The notes under the pieces were generated by a model. That model saw only the letters and a program-made list of their open reading frames with translations. It made no database searches and was not told where the DNA came from. The translations under genes were made by a program, and so were the position numbers. Positions 41,981 through 53,900 of a stretch of DNA of 64,000 bases are shown here, piece after piece. This DNA comes from Aptenodytes patagonicus (taxonomy: Eukaryota; Chordata; Aves; Sphenisciformes; Spheniscidae): positions 1,185,501 to 1,249,500 of the forward strand of contig NC_134962.1 of NCBI RefSeq assembly GCF_965638725.1. Reading direction: 5' to 3'. Positions within the stretch are counted from its first letter, which is position 1; each line of letters opens with the position of its first letter.

Positions 41981-44900
41981 CTAGGGGAGAGAAGACAGAA
42001 GCTGAGGGGTCCCCAGACCCGATGCCCCGCAGAGGGGCACGGTGGGACGCAGGCAGCAGCTCTGCTTCTGCAGAAGAGGGGTGAGCTGCTGCCACCCAGA
42101 CGGGAGCCATGCCCCTGCAGCCCGGCCGGTGGCACCGAGCCGGGGGCCCCACGTGGCTGCCGGTCCCTGCACCATCCCATTGTGCCCCGGTATCTACTCG
42201 GCAGTGACCGATCGATTGCGTGACGCTGGCACCTGTCGCTGCCACGGGGCCTCCAGCGTGCAAACAGCCAGCACAGCCAGGGTACCAATTTAAGGCCATA
42301 TCCCCCCCCCCCCCCCACGGTGGGACAGGAGACGGCGGCTCCGGCCCCAGGCTGGTGGGGTGGGGATCAGGCGAGGTGAGCATCCCCTGGCACGGCCCCA
42401 CCACTGCCCACCCCAAACCGCACAGGCAGGTCCAGCCACGCAGGCAGAGCCCTGTCTTCTGCTCGGGGGCCCCGCGGACCCCCGGCCCTAGCAGCCGCCA
42501 GCACTGCCCGTCCCCCTGCCTGGTGGTGACCACAGCTCCTGCGTGAGCGGTCCCCACCAAGGGGACCTGTTGGTGCCTGCATACCTGCGCGGGCTGCCAG
42601 CACGAGCTGCCACTCCTTCCCCTCCAGCCCAGCACCCGATCCCCAAATACCTGCTCTGCTCTGGGCTCCGCTGCCCGTCCCCCTCCCCTCACCCTGTCCC
42701 AAAACACCCCCCTGCACAGCCTGCACAACTGTCCAGAGGCTGGGACAGCCCAGCCCCAGAATAAACCCGCCAGCAACCATCCCAGTAAGAGGGGAGTCGC
42801 TTGCTGGTCTTACTGGAACAGGAGCTGTGGCAGAGCAGTCTCTGGCCGAGCGGTCCCACAGCTCAGCACGGGGAGCCCGCGGGGACGGAGGCGTTCCTCC
42901 CAGGGCTGGGGGCTCTGGTCTCCCCAGTACACCCCACCGCCATGCCCCGAGCGGGCGGCCATGGGGAGACACCCCCCCCCCCCCCAGCCCCTTTACCTGG
43001 GTCCGGGTGCAGAGGGCAGTCAGGAGGGCAGCATCTGCACTGTGGCAGCGCCTGGAGGGAGCAGCCTCTTCTATGCCTGGTGTAACGGAGCCGGATTAGT
43101 GCGGGCAGAGGAGGATCCTTTACAGCAGCAGGAGCCATCCCGCTTCGCCTTTCCCAGCACCTGTCACTGCTGGAGCCCGTTCAAAGGACACGCCACTCTT
43201 CCCTGTCCCCTGCGGGCCGGGGACGCGCAGACACGGTGCAGGGGATGGAACCGCCTCCTGCCCCAGCACGGCACCGCAGGGAGGGCTGGCACCGGCCACA
43301 GCAGCACCTCATAAACATCCCATGGGGGTGGCCTGGCCGAGCCGGACACGGTCCAAGTGGCCAAGCGCTTCCAAGGCGCCCACAGGTGACACAAGGCAGC
43401 TACTGGCCACCCCATGGGGACGGTGGCCGGGAGCAGCCAGTGACGGTGCCAGCCCCCCCCCCCCGTGCCGCTGAGCTGTGGCCAGCTCTGCCCACCGGTG
43501 CCAGCCCTTGGGGAGCGCAGCTCCGAAGGACCCTGCACTCTGTGAGCGCGATGTGGCACCTGAGGGCACCGCCGCCGGTCCCTGAAGCAGAAGGGACAGC
43601 AGCTGGGAACCGGGCACTGGCCAGGGGCTGCAGCCTCCTTTGGGAACCAGTTGAAAAACTCATTTCCTGCAAAATGAAGTGTTTTCTTTCCCTGATCCCC
43701 AAAACAAAGGAGCTGGGGGCTCCCGGAGGGGTCAGGCTGTGCATGGGTGCTGCACGGGCGTCGCCACCCCCTGCTGAAGGTGCAGCGCATGCTGCCGGGG
43801 TGCTGCACCCCAGGGCACAGCCTCAGGGACTGTGCAGAGCTGAACCCGGGCATGGAAAACCCCTGGGGAGAAGGGGACCGTGGGCTGCACCGTGCCAGGG
43901 GCTGCAGAAGCCACAGGCAGAGCTGGGCAAGGGCACGGCCCGGCCATGCAGGGTCCTGGAGCCAATGGATTCCCAAGGGCTACGCCAGGTTTTCGCCTGG
44001 TCCCCCACCCAGCAGAGCCCCGTTTACATTAAATCTTTGAACCTTAAGGTGAGGAAAGCCTTGCTCACCAAGGGAGCACAGACAGCCGCCCGCTGCTCAG
44101 GTTTCTGCTGGGTGCGGAGGCAGGCGGGGGGGGGTTTGCAGGAGGAACCCCTGGTAACTGGACCCAGCCCTCCCCAGCCAGCGCTGCCAGGCAAAAGCAC
44201 TCCAATAATACCAACTATCAAAAACCCAGGACATCCGTTTATCATGTCAGGGCAGCAGGAACACCAGCACAGGGTGGAGGAGGAAGGGCTTGGCCCCTCA
44301 CCCACAGCTGGTGCTCCTTTTTTTTCGGGGGGGGGGGGATAGGGGACAGGGGAGGTCCAAGCTCAGTGACAGGCAATAAAGCACTGAGAGCAACTCCCAG
44401 CAAGAGAAAAAGAGATGGCAGAGGCTGCTGGGGGTCAGGCAGCTGCCCCACACCAGGCATCCTCCTGGACCTGCTCCCCATCACTCCTCGCTACCCCAGC
44501 CGGGCACGGGCACCCTGCTCCTCTGTGGGGCTCCGCCAGCAGCTGGGCAGGACAAGGCAGCAAAGGGCCAAGCGCTGGTGCTTGCTGGGGGAGCAGGGCT
44601 CTCCCCAAGGCCGGGCACCCCCAGGGAGGCTGAGATTACCACAGGCTCCCCCAGCCTCAGTCCCTGCCAGCTGATGGCCAGGTCTCTCCTCCCAAGCTCT
44701 CCGTCCTGCGGCCACGTGGAGCTCAAGTCCTGCCAGACACCAAGCCCGGCTTCTCCCACATGGGCCTCACGCACAGCTGAGCTGAGCCGAGGCCACCAAC
44801 ACAGGCAGCAGCATCAGCATCCCAGGAGCAGCAGTCACCTTGCCCGCAGCACCTCCCAGGAGGATGCAACGCTGCCAGGCAGGGGAAGGGACGGTGCTGC

Positions 44901-45197
44901 TCCACCTTGTCAAATCCCAGCTCCCAGCGAGTCACCAGCTTCTGTGTACCATGGGCTGAGGTCAGGCTTTGCCAGAGGAGCTGTGGCTCACACGTAGCAT
45001 CAAGAGCGAGACATGCCAGGATGAGGACACAGCCATCCCCACCATCGCAGAGGTGCTGCCTGCCTGCCCCGGCCTTGGGCAGCTGCTGGGGGGGAGCACA
45101 AAGGCCCCAGGGCATCGCGCAGCAATAAGCGGGCAGCAGGGCGGGCAGGACTGGAGTCCTTCTTACTGCTGCAGAGGAGACCACCAGCGAGCAGTGC

Positions 45198-45231
45198 GGG
45201 GGGGGGGGGGGGGGTGGGGGGGGGGGTGGGG
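45198..45231. repeat. Poly-G tract with quadruplex potential
   Basis: There are 34 bases of G interrupted by only two T. Runs of 17, 11 and 4 G make it a strong candidate for a G-quadruplex and for assembly length error. Confidence 0.85.
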
Positions 45232-48104
45232 AGGTTCCCCCTCAAGCCCTTCCCCTGCCACGGGCAGGAGCCCAAGCCCAAGGCCGGTACATGCCTCGCC
45301 TGCGGGAGAGATGCTGCTCTCACCTCAGGTGGCGGCTGGAGAGCAGAGGAACGAGCCAGTGCTTGCCTTGATCGCAGCACTGCACAAAGGAGCCTTCCCA
45401 CCTCCTTCGCGGCTGCAGCCTCCGGCAGTGGCTTGCAGCCCTGCCGGGCAGGCAGCTCACAGGAAAGGTTTAAGCTAAGGAGAAAGTGAAACTCATGGCT
45501 GGAGCTACCTCCTCTGGATCCCAGCTAGCCCTGACAGCAAAACCAGCAGCCCCTCAGCAGCGGTAGGTTGGCAGAAGCATCTCAGGCACCCACCACCACC
45601 ACCTCAACGCAAGAGCAACACTTGCTCAGCTGGACGCAGCCAGAGGCTCCTGAGCAGACACTGGGCTCTCCCACTCTGGCCTTCGCAGCTCAGATGTGTG
45701 GCTTCAGCGAGCCCGGCTCCATGCTTGAGCTGTCGAGTGTCCCTCTTCCCAAGACCAGGGGCAGGACCTGGAACGTGATAAGAACCAACAGGGGTCACGG
45801 AGGAGTAGGCACACCAGGGGTGCCGATGCAGTCATGTACGTGCAGAGGTTGGAGCATCACTGGCATCCGCAGCTCTCGGGGACCATGGCACCTGTGCTGC
45901 CCACTCCTGGCAGCCACCACTCCCATGGTGAGCGGGAGTCCCCCCAACTCAGCCTCCGCAGGGCACGCCTGCATGAATAACTGGCTAGATGTCGTGCCTC
46001 GGGCAGTGGGGACTGCCCACCGACTGTCGTCGCCAACGTACAGTTTGGAATTGCCTCTCCCCTCCTCCGGCTGAGGGCTGCCAGGCACCTGGAGGCCACC
46101 GATGTCACTTCAGGCACGCGCTGCCACCGCTCCACCAGCCTTCAACTCTGCACCATCCCGGCAAGCCTCGGGTGGAAGGAGCGCATCCACTCACAAGGCA
46201 GGGGAGCAGGAGCCCACGCGCCGCAGCCGTGCCCTGCAGCCCCCTTGGACCGGTTGGCGCAGTGGAAGCTGGAATAAAATTCTCCAAGGAGAGCAGGAGT
46301 GCCTGCCTGGAAGCCGGCCAGCCTAACCGGGGCGCTTGCAATCTTACACGCTCACTGAGAGTCAGGGTTGGTGTCCGGGCACGAAGCCTTGGGACAAGGC
46401 GAGGAAGCAAAGCTCTGAGAGCGGGCACTGCGGTGCTGGGGAGCCATAGAAATGGTTCTCCAAAGGAGGCGTGTGTGAAGGATGAGCGTCCTACGGTTTG
46501 GCACCATTACAAAACAAAATTAATTTGTGGGCAAAGGGAAATAAGCTGAAAACAGTCCCCTCGCAAGAAAGATTGGTAGTATTGAAGGGCAATAGCTGCT
46601 GCCCACCAGGATTTCGGATGCCTTGGTCTAAAAAAAACCTATACCCAATGAGCAGCATGGTGCTCCAGGTCTCTGCAGAGCACAGAAGCAAACCAACCAC
46701 CACCAAGGTTTCTCAGGCTGGGGTGGTTTTGTGGTTTGGTTTCTTTTTTTTTTTCCCTCCCCATTCAGGAACTTGAGCCAGAGCCTACGTTGGCTGCAGC
46801 TGGAAAACAGCCTGTCCTGGGGATATCTGGCAAAGCATCAAGCACGCCAGTTCCCTAGCTACGCGGTTGTCACAACTTTGGCAGCACACTTTAACCTTTA
46901 TGCTTTTCACGGGTAAAGAGAGGCTCTCTGCACAGCCAAGCCCTGCCCGTTCTCCAGGAAACCCTACACCCCGTCTAAATCGAGCGGCAGGGCAGGCGAG
47001 AACAACATCCCCGACCTGAATCCCAGCCGTGCCACTGTAACACAAGCCAGCCAGCCCGCCCCGGTGGGGACCAACCCGGGCACGCGGTCGAGCAGCTTAA
47101 CTGCTTCCATCAGCACCCAGGACTTCCCCGGACCAGCTGCCACCGTGTCGTGACAGGTCCCATCAAGGTGATGGGGAAAGACAAGGAAAAAAAAAAAATC
47201 CCAACATCATTAAAAGAGCTTCCAGAGCTACACAGCATCTCAAGGACAGCAACGCGGCGGCCAGCAGCCACACCAGGGAGCACCGAACGCAGATCTGGAT
47301 CATCAGGACCTGCCCACGCGCAGGCTGTCCTTGCCAGCTTCATGCCAGGCCACGCTGGCAGCCGGCAAGGTATGCCAGCAGAGAGGCCAGCGAGAACCAA
47401 AGCTGCGGTTTTGAGAGCAGCATCAAGACTTTTCAGAAGAATCTCATTCACCATCTAATAAGATCTTGCAACTCTCAGCTACCCTTCAACATAAAAGTCC
47501 AGAAAAGCATTGGCTGCCTTTCAGTTCCAGCTCTAGTCTGAGTTGAGCAAACGACTTTGGTAACAACTCACCTAGAAATGCATCAGAGGAAGATTTTGTA
47601 CCCAGCTCTCCTTGATGACCCCTCCTTCCAGCCCCACTTGCTCTCAAGGCACACTCATAAAGGTGATGAGTTTTGAGTTCTTGAATACAAGAATATTTTT
47701 GCAAAATCCACACAGCAAGAATATAGATTTTTACATCAGTTTGTCAACCTACCCTAAAGGCGCGTGCCGAGACAGCACTCGGTTAAATCCCGGTCTGCTC
47801 CAGTCCTGTAACTTTATTCTCCCACTTCTACTCTACTGGGAAAATCACCTGCCACTGTATTGCTGTTGAAGCCTTAACCGAACCCCGTCCTCAGCAAGAT
47901 TCAGCTCCTCCAGGACACCCATCATTTACACATTTTCTACACCAGAGCAGTTTTTCCAGCACGTCACCACTCTCCCCCTAATTAAGGGGGCAGGTTACAC
48001 TAACCACCCACCAGCCTGTGAGAATCCGCTGGGTGACTCCAGAGAGCTCTGCCAAACGCCTGATACCCGTGTAGGGCACGGCAGCCCGAGGCTCCCTTTC
48101 ACTA

Positions 48105-48262
48105 AGTTTGCAGCGTATGAGGAATATAAGAGGCCCTGTTTGCGGGAAGAGGCAATATCTTTTATTAGACCCAACGATACCATTGGGAAAAACCGACAAG
48201 CCATCAGGCATACAAACCCTTCCTCAAGTCCGAAGCAGAGGCCACGTAGGGCCGTCACAGAA
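48105..48262. repeat. Ancient interspersed-repeat-like segment
   Basis: The stretch with ATCTTTTATTAGACCCAACG, GGGAAAAACCGACAAGCCAT and CATACAAACCCTTCCTCAAG resembles, from memory, an old interspersed repeat common in reptile and bird genomes. I cannot name the family. There is no coding sequence. Confidence 0.35.
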
Positions 48263-50634
48263 ATCCAGTTGCTCCGTCCTTCAGGGATTGGTGTCTGCTC
48301 CAGCTCAGCAGCCTTGTTATCTTGCTTGCCTTTACATTCTTCTGCAGCTCATCGTTGCTCAAGGCTTTCCTCTGACTCTCCATAAATATTTGCTGCTCCT
48401 GCTGCCCCCACTCCGCCCGCTCCAGAGGAGCTGGCACTCAAGGCCGCAGAAGTTTCCTTGACTGCGCATTCAAGGTCCTGCCACGTCCCCGTCCAGCGGA
48501 TCACGTGGAACAGCTCCACTGCCGCAGGAGTAGGGTTAAGACAGACCGAGGGGAAAACCCGCGTGCCTTTGGGTCAGACCCACGCAGATCCGAGGGGTTT
48601 GCAGGAAGAGGATGCTTACAAGCTCCTCTCGCTCCAGTCATTCCTGTAGTTTGTACGTCAGCAGGGCTGTCACGTTTACCTGTGACAAACAGCCTTTCAG
48701 CCAGGCTGTTGCTGACAGTCCCCCATCTGTGTGTGTGTGTCCCCCGCCCCAGTACCCTCAGCTCAGCGACATGGGGCTATCGGCCATGTCAGCAAAATGC
48801 AGCTGAAGCAGGTCAACCTTTCGGGCCCGGTTCTGCCACAGCCACAAAAAGGTCCTCAAGAGAAAGGAAGGAAAAGCCGAAACTTCGGCAAAAAGGAGCC
48901 TTGTCTCTTGGCTTACAGTTCTGAAGAGGCCATGCTGTCGCGGGGTCATTCATCCTTTAGTACCAACATGCTTCCTCGAAATACCTTGTTCTCCAGTTCC
49001 TCAGTTATTAACTGCACAATACCTTTATTTTTATTCTTTTAAAGAATCCTTATGTTTCGGTGGGGGTGACTTTTCCTCTCTTTTAATCCAAGCAGAGTAG
49101 AAGTTTGAGGCTGGTGCTCTTTGAGGCGCTGAAGTTCAGTACACCCATACAAAACGCTCGCTGCTGGCTGCGGCTGCCGTTCTTGCAGTGGTATCACTTT
49201 TTAGAATTCCTGCAGAAACGTCATCCTCAGGTACAATAAGTGTTCGTCTTTGAATTTAGCGCTCCGAGGACTTTCTGCCTCTGTTCTCTCTCTCAGATCA
49301 GGAGTAAAACACTAGAAATTGCTTGATACACTTTGGCAAGGATAATGAGACAGTACCTCTTACCCTACACCTTGGCTGGAGTCCGACACCTAACAAGTTT
49401 GAACTCCCTCTCTTCTCCACCCAAACAAAAATCTGAATAAAAGGCCACACACTCTAAGAATACTTCTCCAATGGTATCCAAATTCAGAGGAAGTGAGAGC
49501 AAATGTTTTCCATAACCCCCAAACAGGAAACAAGAGTTTGTCCTACCGGGACGCATTAATTCTGTTTCCCATGTTTTCCTCTGTTCAGAGCAGCACCACA
49601 GCAGCAGTGAGCAGCCCAGCTCACACGGGTTCCCGCAAGCGCGAGAGACACATAAACGTGGGAGAGGCAAAGCCTCCATCTCATTACAGCCATGAGAAGC
49701 CAAGCCAGCCCAAAGAGCTTTATGTTTCCAAACCTCAACTAGAGGGGGCTTGCTCTCATTCCTTCTGCCGACGGCTTCAAGCACGGCTCCCGTGACCTGC
49801 CATACCAGCCTTTTTTTTTTTTTTTTGCAAGTCCCTTTTCGGCTCAGGAAACAGCACCACAGGATCACCTGAGTTCGCAGAACAGGTAACAGCAAGGCAG
49901 ACCTGTCAGCAGCGGCCTCCGAGAGCATCATTTGGAGTAGCTGTGTCCCTAACCCCTTCTTGCCCTCACACGGCCTTCTGGAGTTACCTTTCTTGTTAGG
50001 ACAAGTCCAAGGAAAGGCCTAAAACAGTCTTACAAGGTAAGAAATCATATCACAACGCTAAGGTAAGAAATAATTCTTAGTAAATTTTAATCTAAACTCG
50101 ATCACCTCTTCACAGTGCTGGAAGTTTTGTCCTCCAGCACATTAGAGCACTCGGTCTATATTTAGTTCTGCTAGCTGCGCTAGACTGGCTAGGAGACGAT
50201 GCGTCTTTAGCCAAGATAACTGCGCTGGCAGGAGCCAGGGAGGCAGCTTACAGCAAGTCATTTGCCAGTTAAGTGGTTCCCCAAATAGAATGACTTCAGC
50301 TATAAAACAGCAGAAGGTTTAATGCTCTAATATACACAGGGAACTACTTTAAAGTGTGGGCAAGATTCATATTAGCACTCATCTAAACATCAACAAGAAA
50401 GGTCAGACCTGCAATATGCCAGCTTGCAGAAGCCACATTACACAACCTCAAGCTTAATATATACTAAAAGCCTAAGAAACAGACACTTGAAACCAACACT
50501 TAGATGTACAAAGACAAGCGGGCTCTTCCAGATGCACACCCCCCTGTGTGTTCACCGAGTGCCCTTTACCAAAAACTCTTCTGCAGGAAAGGGATTCAGC
50601 CCACTAGCAAGAGACAGCGATCAGATTAGGAATT

Positions 50635-50921
50635 TTTATTTAGTTCCATTATAAAATATTTGTATACAATATCAAAACCTGGTTTAGTTTTTAGAGAACA
50701 AGAAGTCTAGATGTGAAGCGAGGCCGTGGAGACTGTATGGCACTGCCTGTATGCCGTGCCTCAGCCACCTGCCTCAGGTGGTTAAACTACTCAATATAAC
50801 AATAATGGAACCAAGTGTAGAGCTGAGACTGAGCAGTCACGTAAAAACAACTGTTCCCTCTCTGCCTATCAAGAGATTAGAGAAGGATGGGATCTCCCTC
50901 CTACTATCAAGTGGTTGCATA
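50635..50921 (-). promoter_or_regulatory. TPX2: TPX2 3'UTR with polyadenylation signal
   Basis: On the minus strand AATAAA (complement of TTTATT at 50635-50640) lies about 285 nt after the TPX2 stop. Confidence 0.55.
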
Positions 50922-53900
50922 TCAGCACCGGAATCTATCCGAGAAGCTGGGAGACTTCGGTATAGTCAGTGGCTGATCACTGGGCTTCACTTCTACGCTG
51001 CGGTATTTGCGTATTGGGTTTGCCTTGTGAACCTGTAAAAAAAAAAAATCAAGGACAAAATGAAGTAAATGGTTGCAATTATGTGAAGCTGAAACTTGCA
51101 GGCAAGCCAGCGGTGGGATGAAGGCAGGCGTCCGTCTACAAGACTACCACACCACCTAGGGCCCTGGAGTGAGCCACCAGGAACATGCAAGGCACTCTTT
51201 GAGGTTGTGGATTCTACAGAGATCATTCTGCTCCAACGACTACGCGTGTACAGCTCCAAAAATCAGCCACCTCAGCAGAGCTGCCTTTTTTTTTTTTTTA
51301 AGGCCAGTTGTAAAGTTAATGAGGAGTCAGCTTGCAACAGGGAAACTTGAAAAGACAGTCTTACTGCAGCTCGACATTGACATTAGCTCATTTAGTGCAT
51401 TCACACATCCTTTTGGGTTACTTTACAGCCCCTGTTCAGAAATAACTCACTTACCAGTTCTTGCCTTAGCTTAGCAACTTCCTCCTTTTCACGCTCCTCT
51501 TGTCGCTGCCTGACCTGCTCTTGATGTCTCTCCCTTATGGCTTCTATGTCTGCCAATCGTTTTTCGAATTCTTGCCGCTCTTTAGCTCTTTTTTCTGTTG
51601 CCAGCTCAAAACTTTCAGGAACTATGGAACCAGAAAGGCTCTCTAAGTTTAGAAGTAGAGGAGATAACATTGGTGCAAAGACAGTCAGGTAAAGCAGAAC
51701 AATACTAATGTCAAATGGAAGCCTCCCTCTGGAGCGCTTCACTTGCAAGGGTAGTTAGTAGATACCTCCAGGCTTCAGGAGAAGATAAAACCTTACGCCC
51801 AAACATGAGCGGTGTTAGTGCAGACATTACCCCGTCACGGGTGTTCTCACAGGAGGGAGCAAGCACACAATTGTTAGTACAAGCAAGTTTTCGGCAGGTT
51901 CTATACCCTACAAAGTTTAGTCTACCCTAAGCTTGTAGATGCCTTAATCTCATTAGAAATGGGAGGAAGAGACTGACAGCTGCTGCAGAACTGCCAGCTG
52001 TCTCTACAGGGAGCTCCTCGCATACTATTTACCCTTATCCCAAGCTAGCACACATCAATCATCCGCCAATTGCGGCGTAGCTGTTAAATACAGCTGCCAT
52101 GTTAGTGCAGGACAGGGGGGCAGTGGAGAGGAAACTCTCCCACTCCCTGGGGACACAAGCTGTTAGGAAATTAGTTGATTAAGCGCACAGAACTACTGGC
52201 TGCACTGATAAAGAAGAGGCAACAGCCAGTCTAAACATCATTTAATTGCATCAGTTCTGAGTTATCAGCCAAGCCTGCGTAGCAAGTACTTGTAACTCTA
52301 CCTGACAACAACTTATTTTCCTTTTTAGGCACAAAAGGCTCCTGGTACATCACGGTGTTGGGACGAGCTTTAAAACATGCCGCATCTTTCTGCCTTTTCA
52401 TGTCTTCTTTAAGCTGCAAGAGAAGAAAGGCCATCAAGCGCCAGTCATAACAAAAAGACCATCTCCCAGACTTCAGCATTCCTAACACTGGAAAAGCCAG
52501 TTTGACTTAGATCAAGTCATTTGCGTAGAAAATTATATTAAAGCCAAAAAGTTGTGTCACTTGTTGCCTGCCAGTTACTTTTGCCAAAAATAGCCTGAAG
52601 AAAATTTCAGGTGTCCACTGCAGATTTCACATGAGAAAAGCAGTATATTATTTATACATCAATAAATCCCCAAGCACAGAGATGGTCAGCAAAGGGATCC
52701 AGCTGCACATAGTTGCTGCTTAGAAAATACCCCACAGGTGTTCATGCAGCATGGTAAATCCCACCACTTACCATAAAGGGAGAAGAAAAACCCAATCCAC
52801 CAATCCTTAACCCATAGCACAAGTCTCATGCCAAGGACGGAATAATTCTTTGCTCAAACTCAGATCCTGATTCAACTCAAGCAGGACACTCCCTGAAGTC
52901 AATCACAACTCCACTAGCTGCTTTAAGTCTGGTCATACCTGTTATTCTTTTCATCCTACCTGCTGTTTCCAGCTCTGCAGCTTGGCAGCTCCCCGTTCAT
53001 CAACCTGCAGATTGAACGGTTCAGGCTGAGTTGGGTTTTTTACCTTCTTTTCTGGCAGCTTAATGTGGTCAAAGTAAGGCAGAGGTAGCGCTTTGAACTT
53101 TGGCACCTGAAAGAAACAACTTGAAATATTTCTTGCCCCTTCCTCAAAGGCATGAAGCTTTGGAAGTTTAACAGCCAACAGCAAGAGGCAAGTCCTGCCA
53201 CACCCTTTTTACTTAAGGCATGGAATCCAAGGCAGCTTTTAGTTCTTACCTCTTCCTTCTGCAATTCTTCTATTTTTTTCTCTTTTTGTATTTGCCTCTC
53301 TCTGTCACGGGCATCGAAAGAGAAGGGGCAAACTTCCACATGCCTCTGCTCTGGCATTTTAGGTTTGAAGGGCACTCCATAATGTGGCATATGGTTAGCT
53401 TTGATCACAGGGACCACCTCTTGTTCCTAAAGGGATATTAGTGTTAGGATCTGACACAGCACCAGATTTTTGATTTTCGTAGAAAGACTACAGCTCCTGC
53501 CAAACAAAGCCATGAATACTAGAGTTCCTTTAATAAGGGTCACAACAGCGTCAAGCAAACACTCTGGACACTGCAAAAATTAGGAATCCAAAAAGCACCA
53601 GTTTACAGGTATCCTGAACCACAGGCAAGTTCTTCCTCTTTCCAAACCGCTATCAAGTTCTAGTACTCATCCAAATTAGACCGTAATTCTTTAACGCCCT
53701 CTTCACAAGAGGGAAAGGAAGAAGGACATGATGCATTCTGAATCCTGCTCCCCACCTCCAGGGATCTAGAGTGACTGCGGGGAGAAGAAAGGTCACGTGC
53801 AATATCTGCCCTTCTCAATAACAGAATAGCGAAAGGCAACGTCCTTTAGAAATCTAAGCAGTTTACCTTCCTCATTCATAGCAGCAACATCTCAGAAACC

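Larger units (their letters stand above)
41983..50634. other. MYLK2-TPX2 interval without a recognised gene
   Basis: About 8.6 kb lies between the MYLK2 5' end and the TPX2 3' end. It should contain the MYLK2 promoter and noncoding first exon(s), but I cannot place them. It holds poly-C near 42301, a poly-G tract at 45198-45231, poly-T at about 49810-49826 and an interspersed-repeat-like stretch at about 48.1 kb. The GC content falls after about 46.5 kb. Confidence 0.4.
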
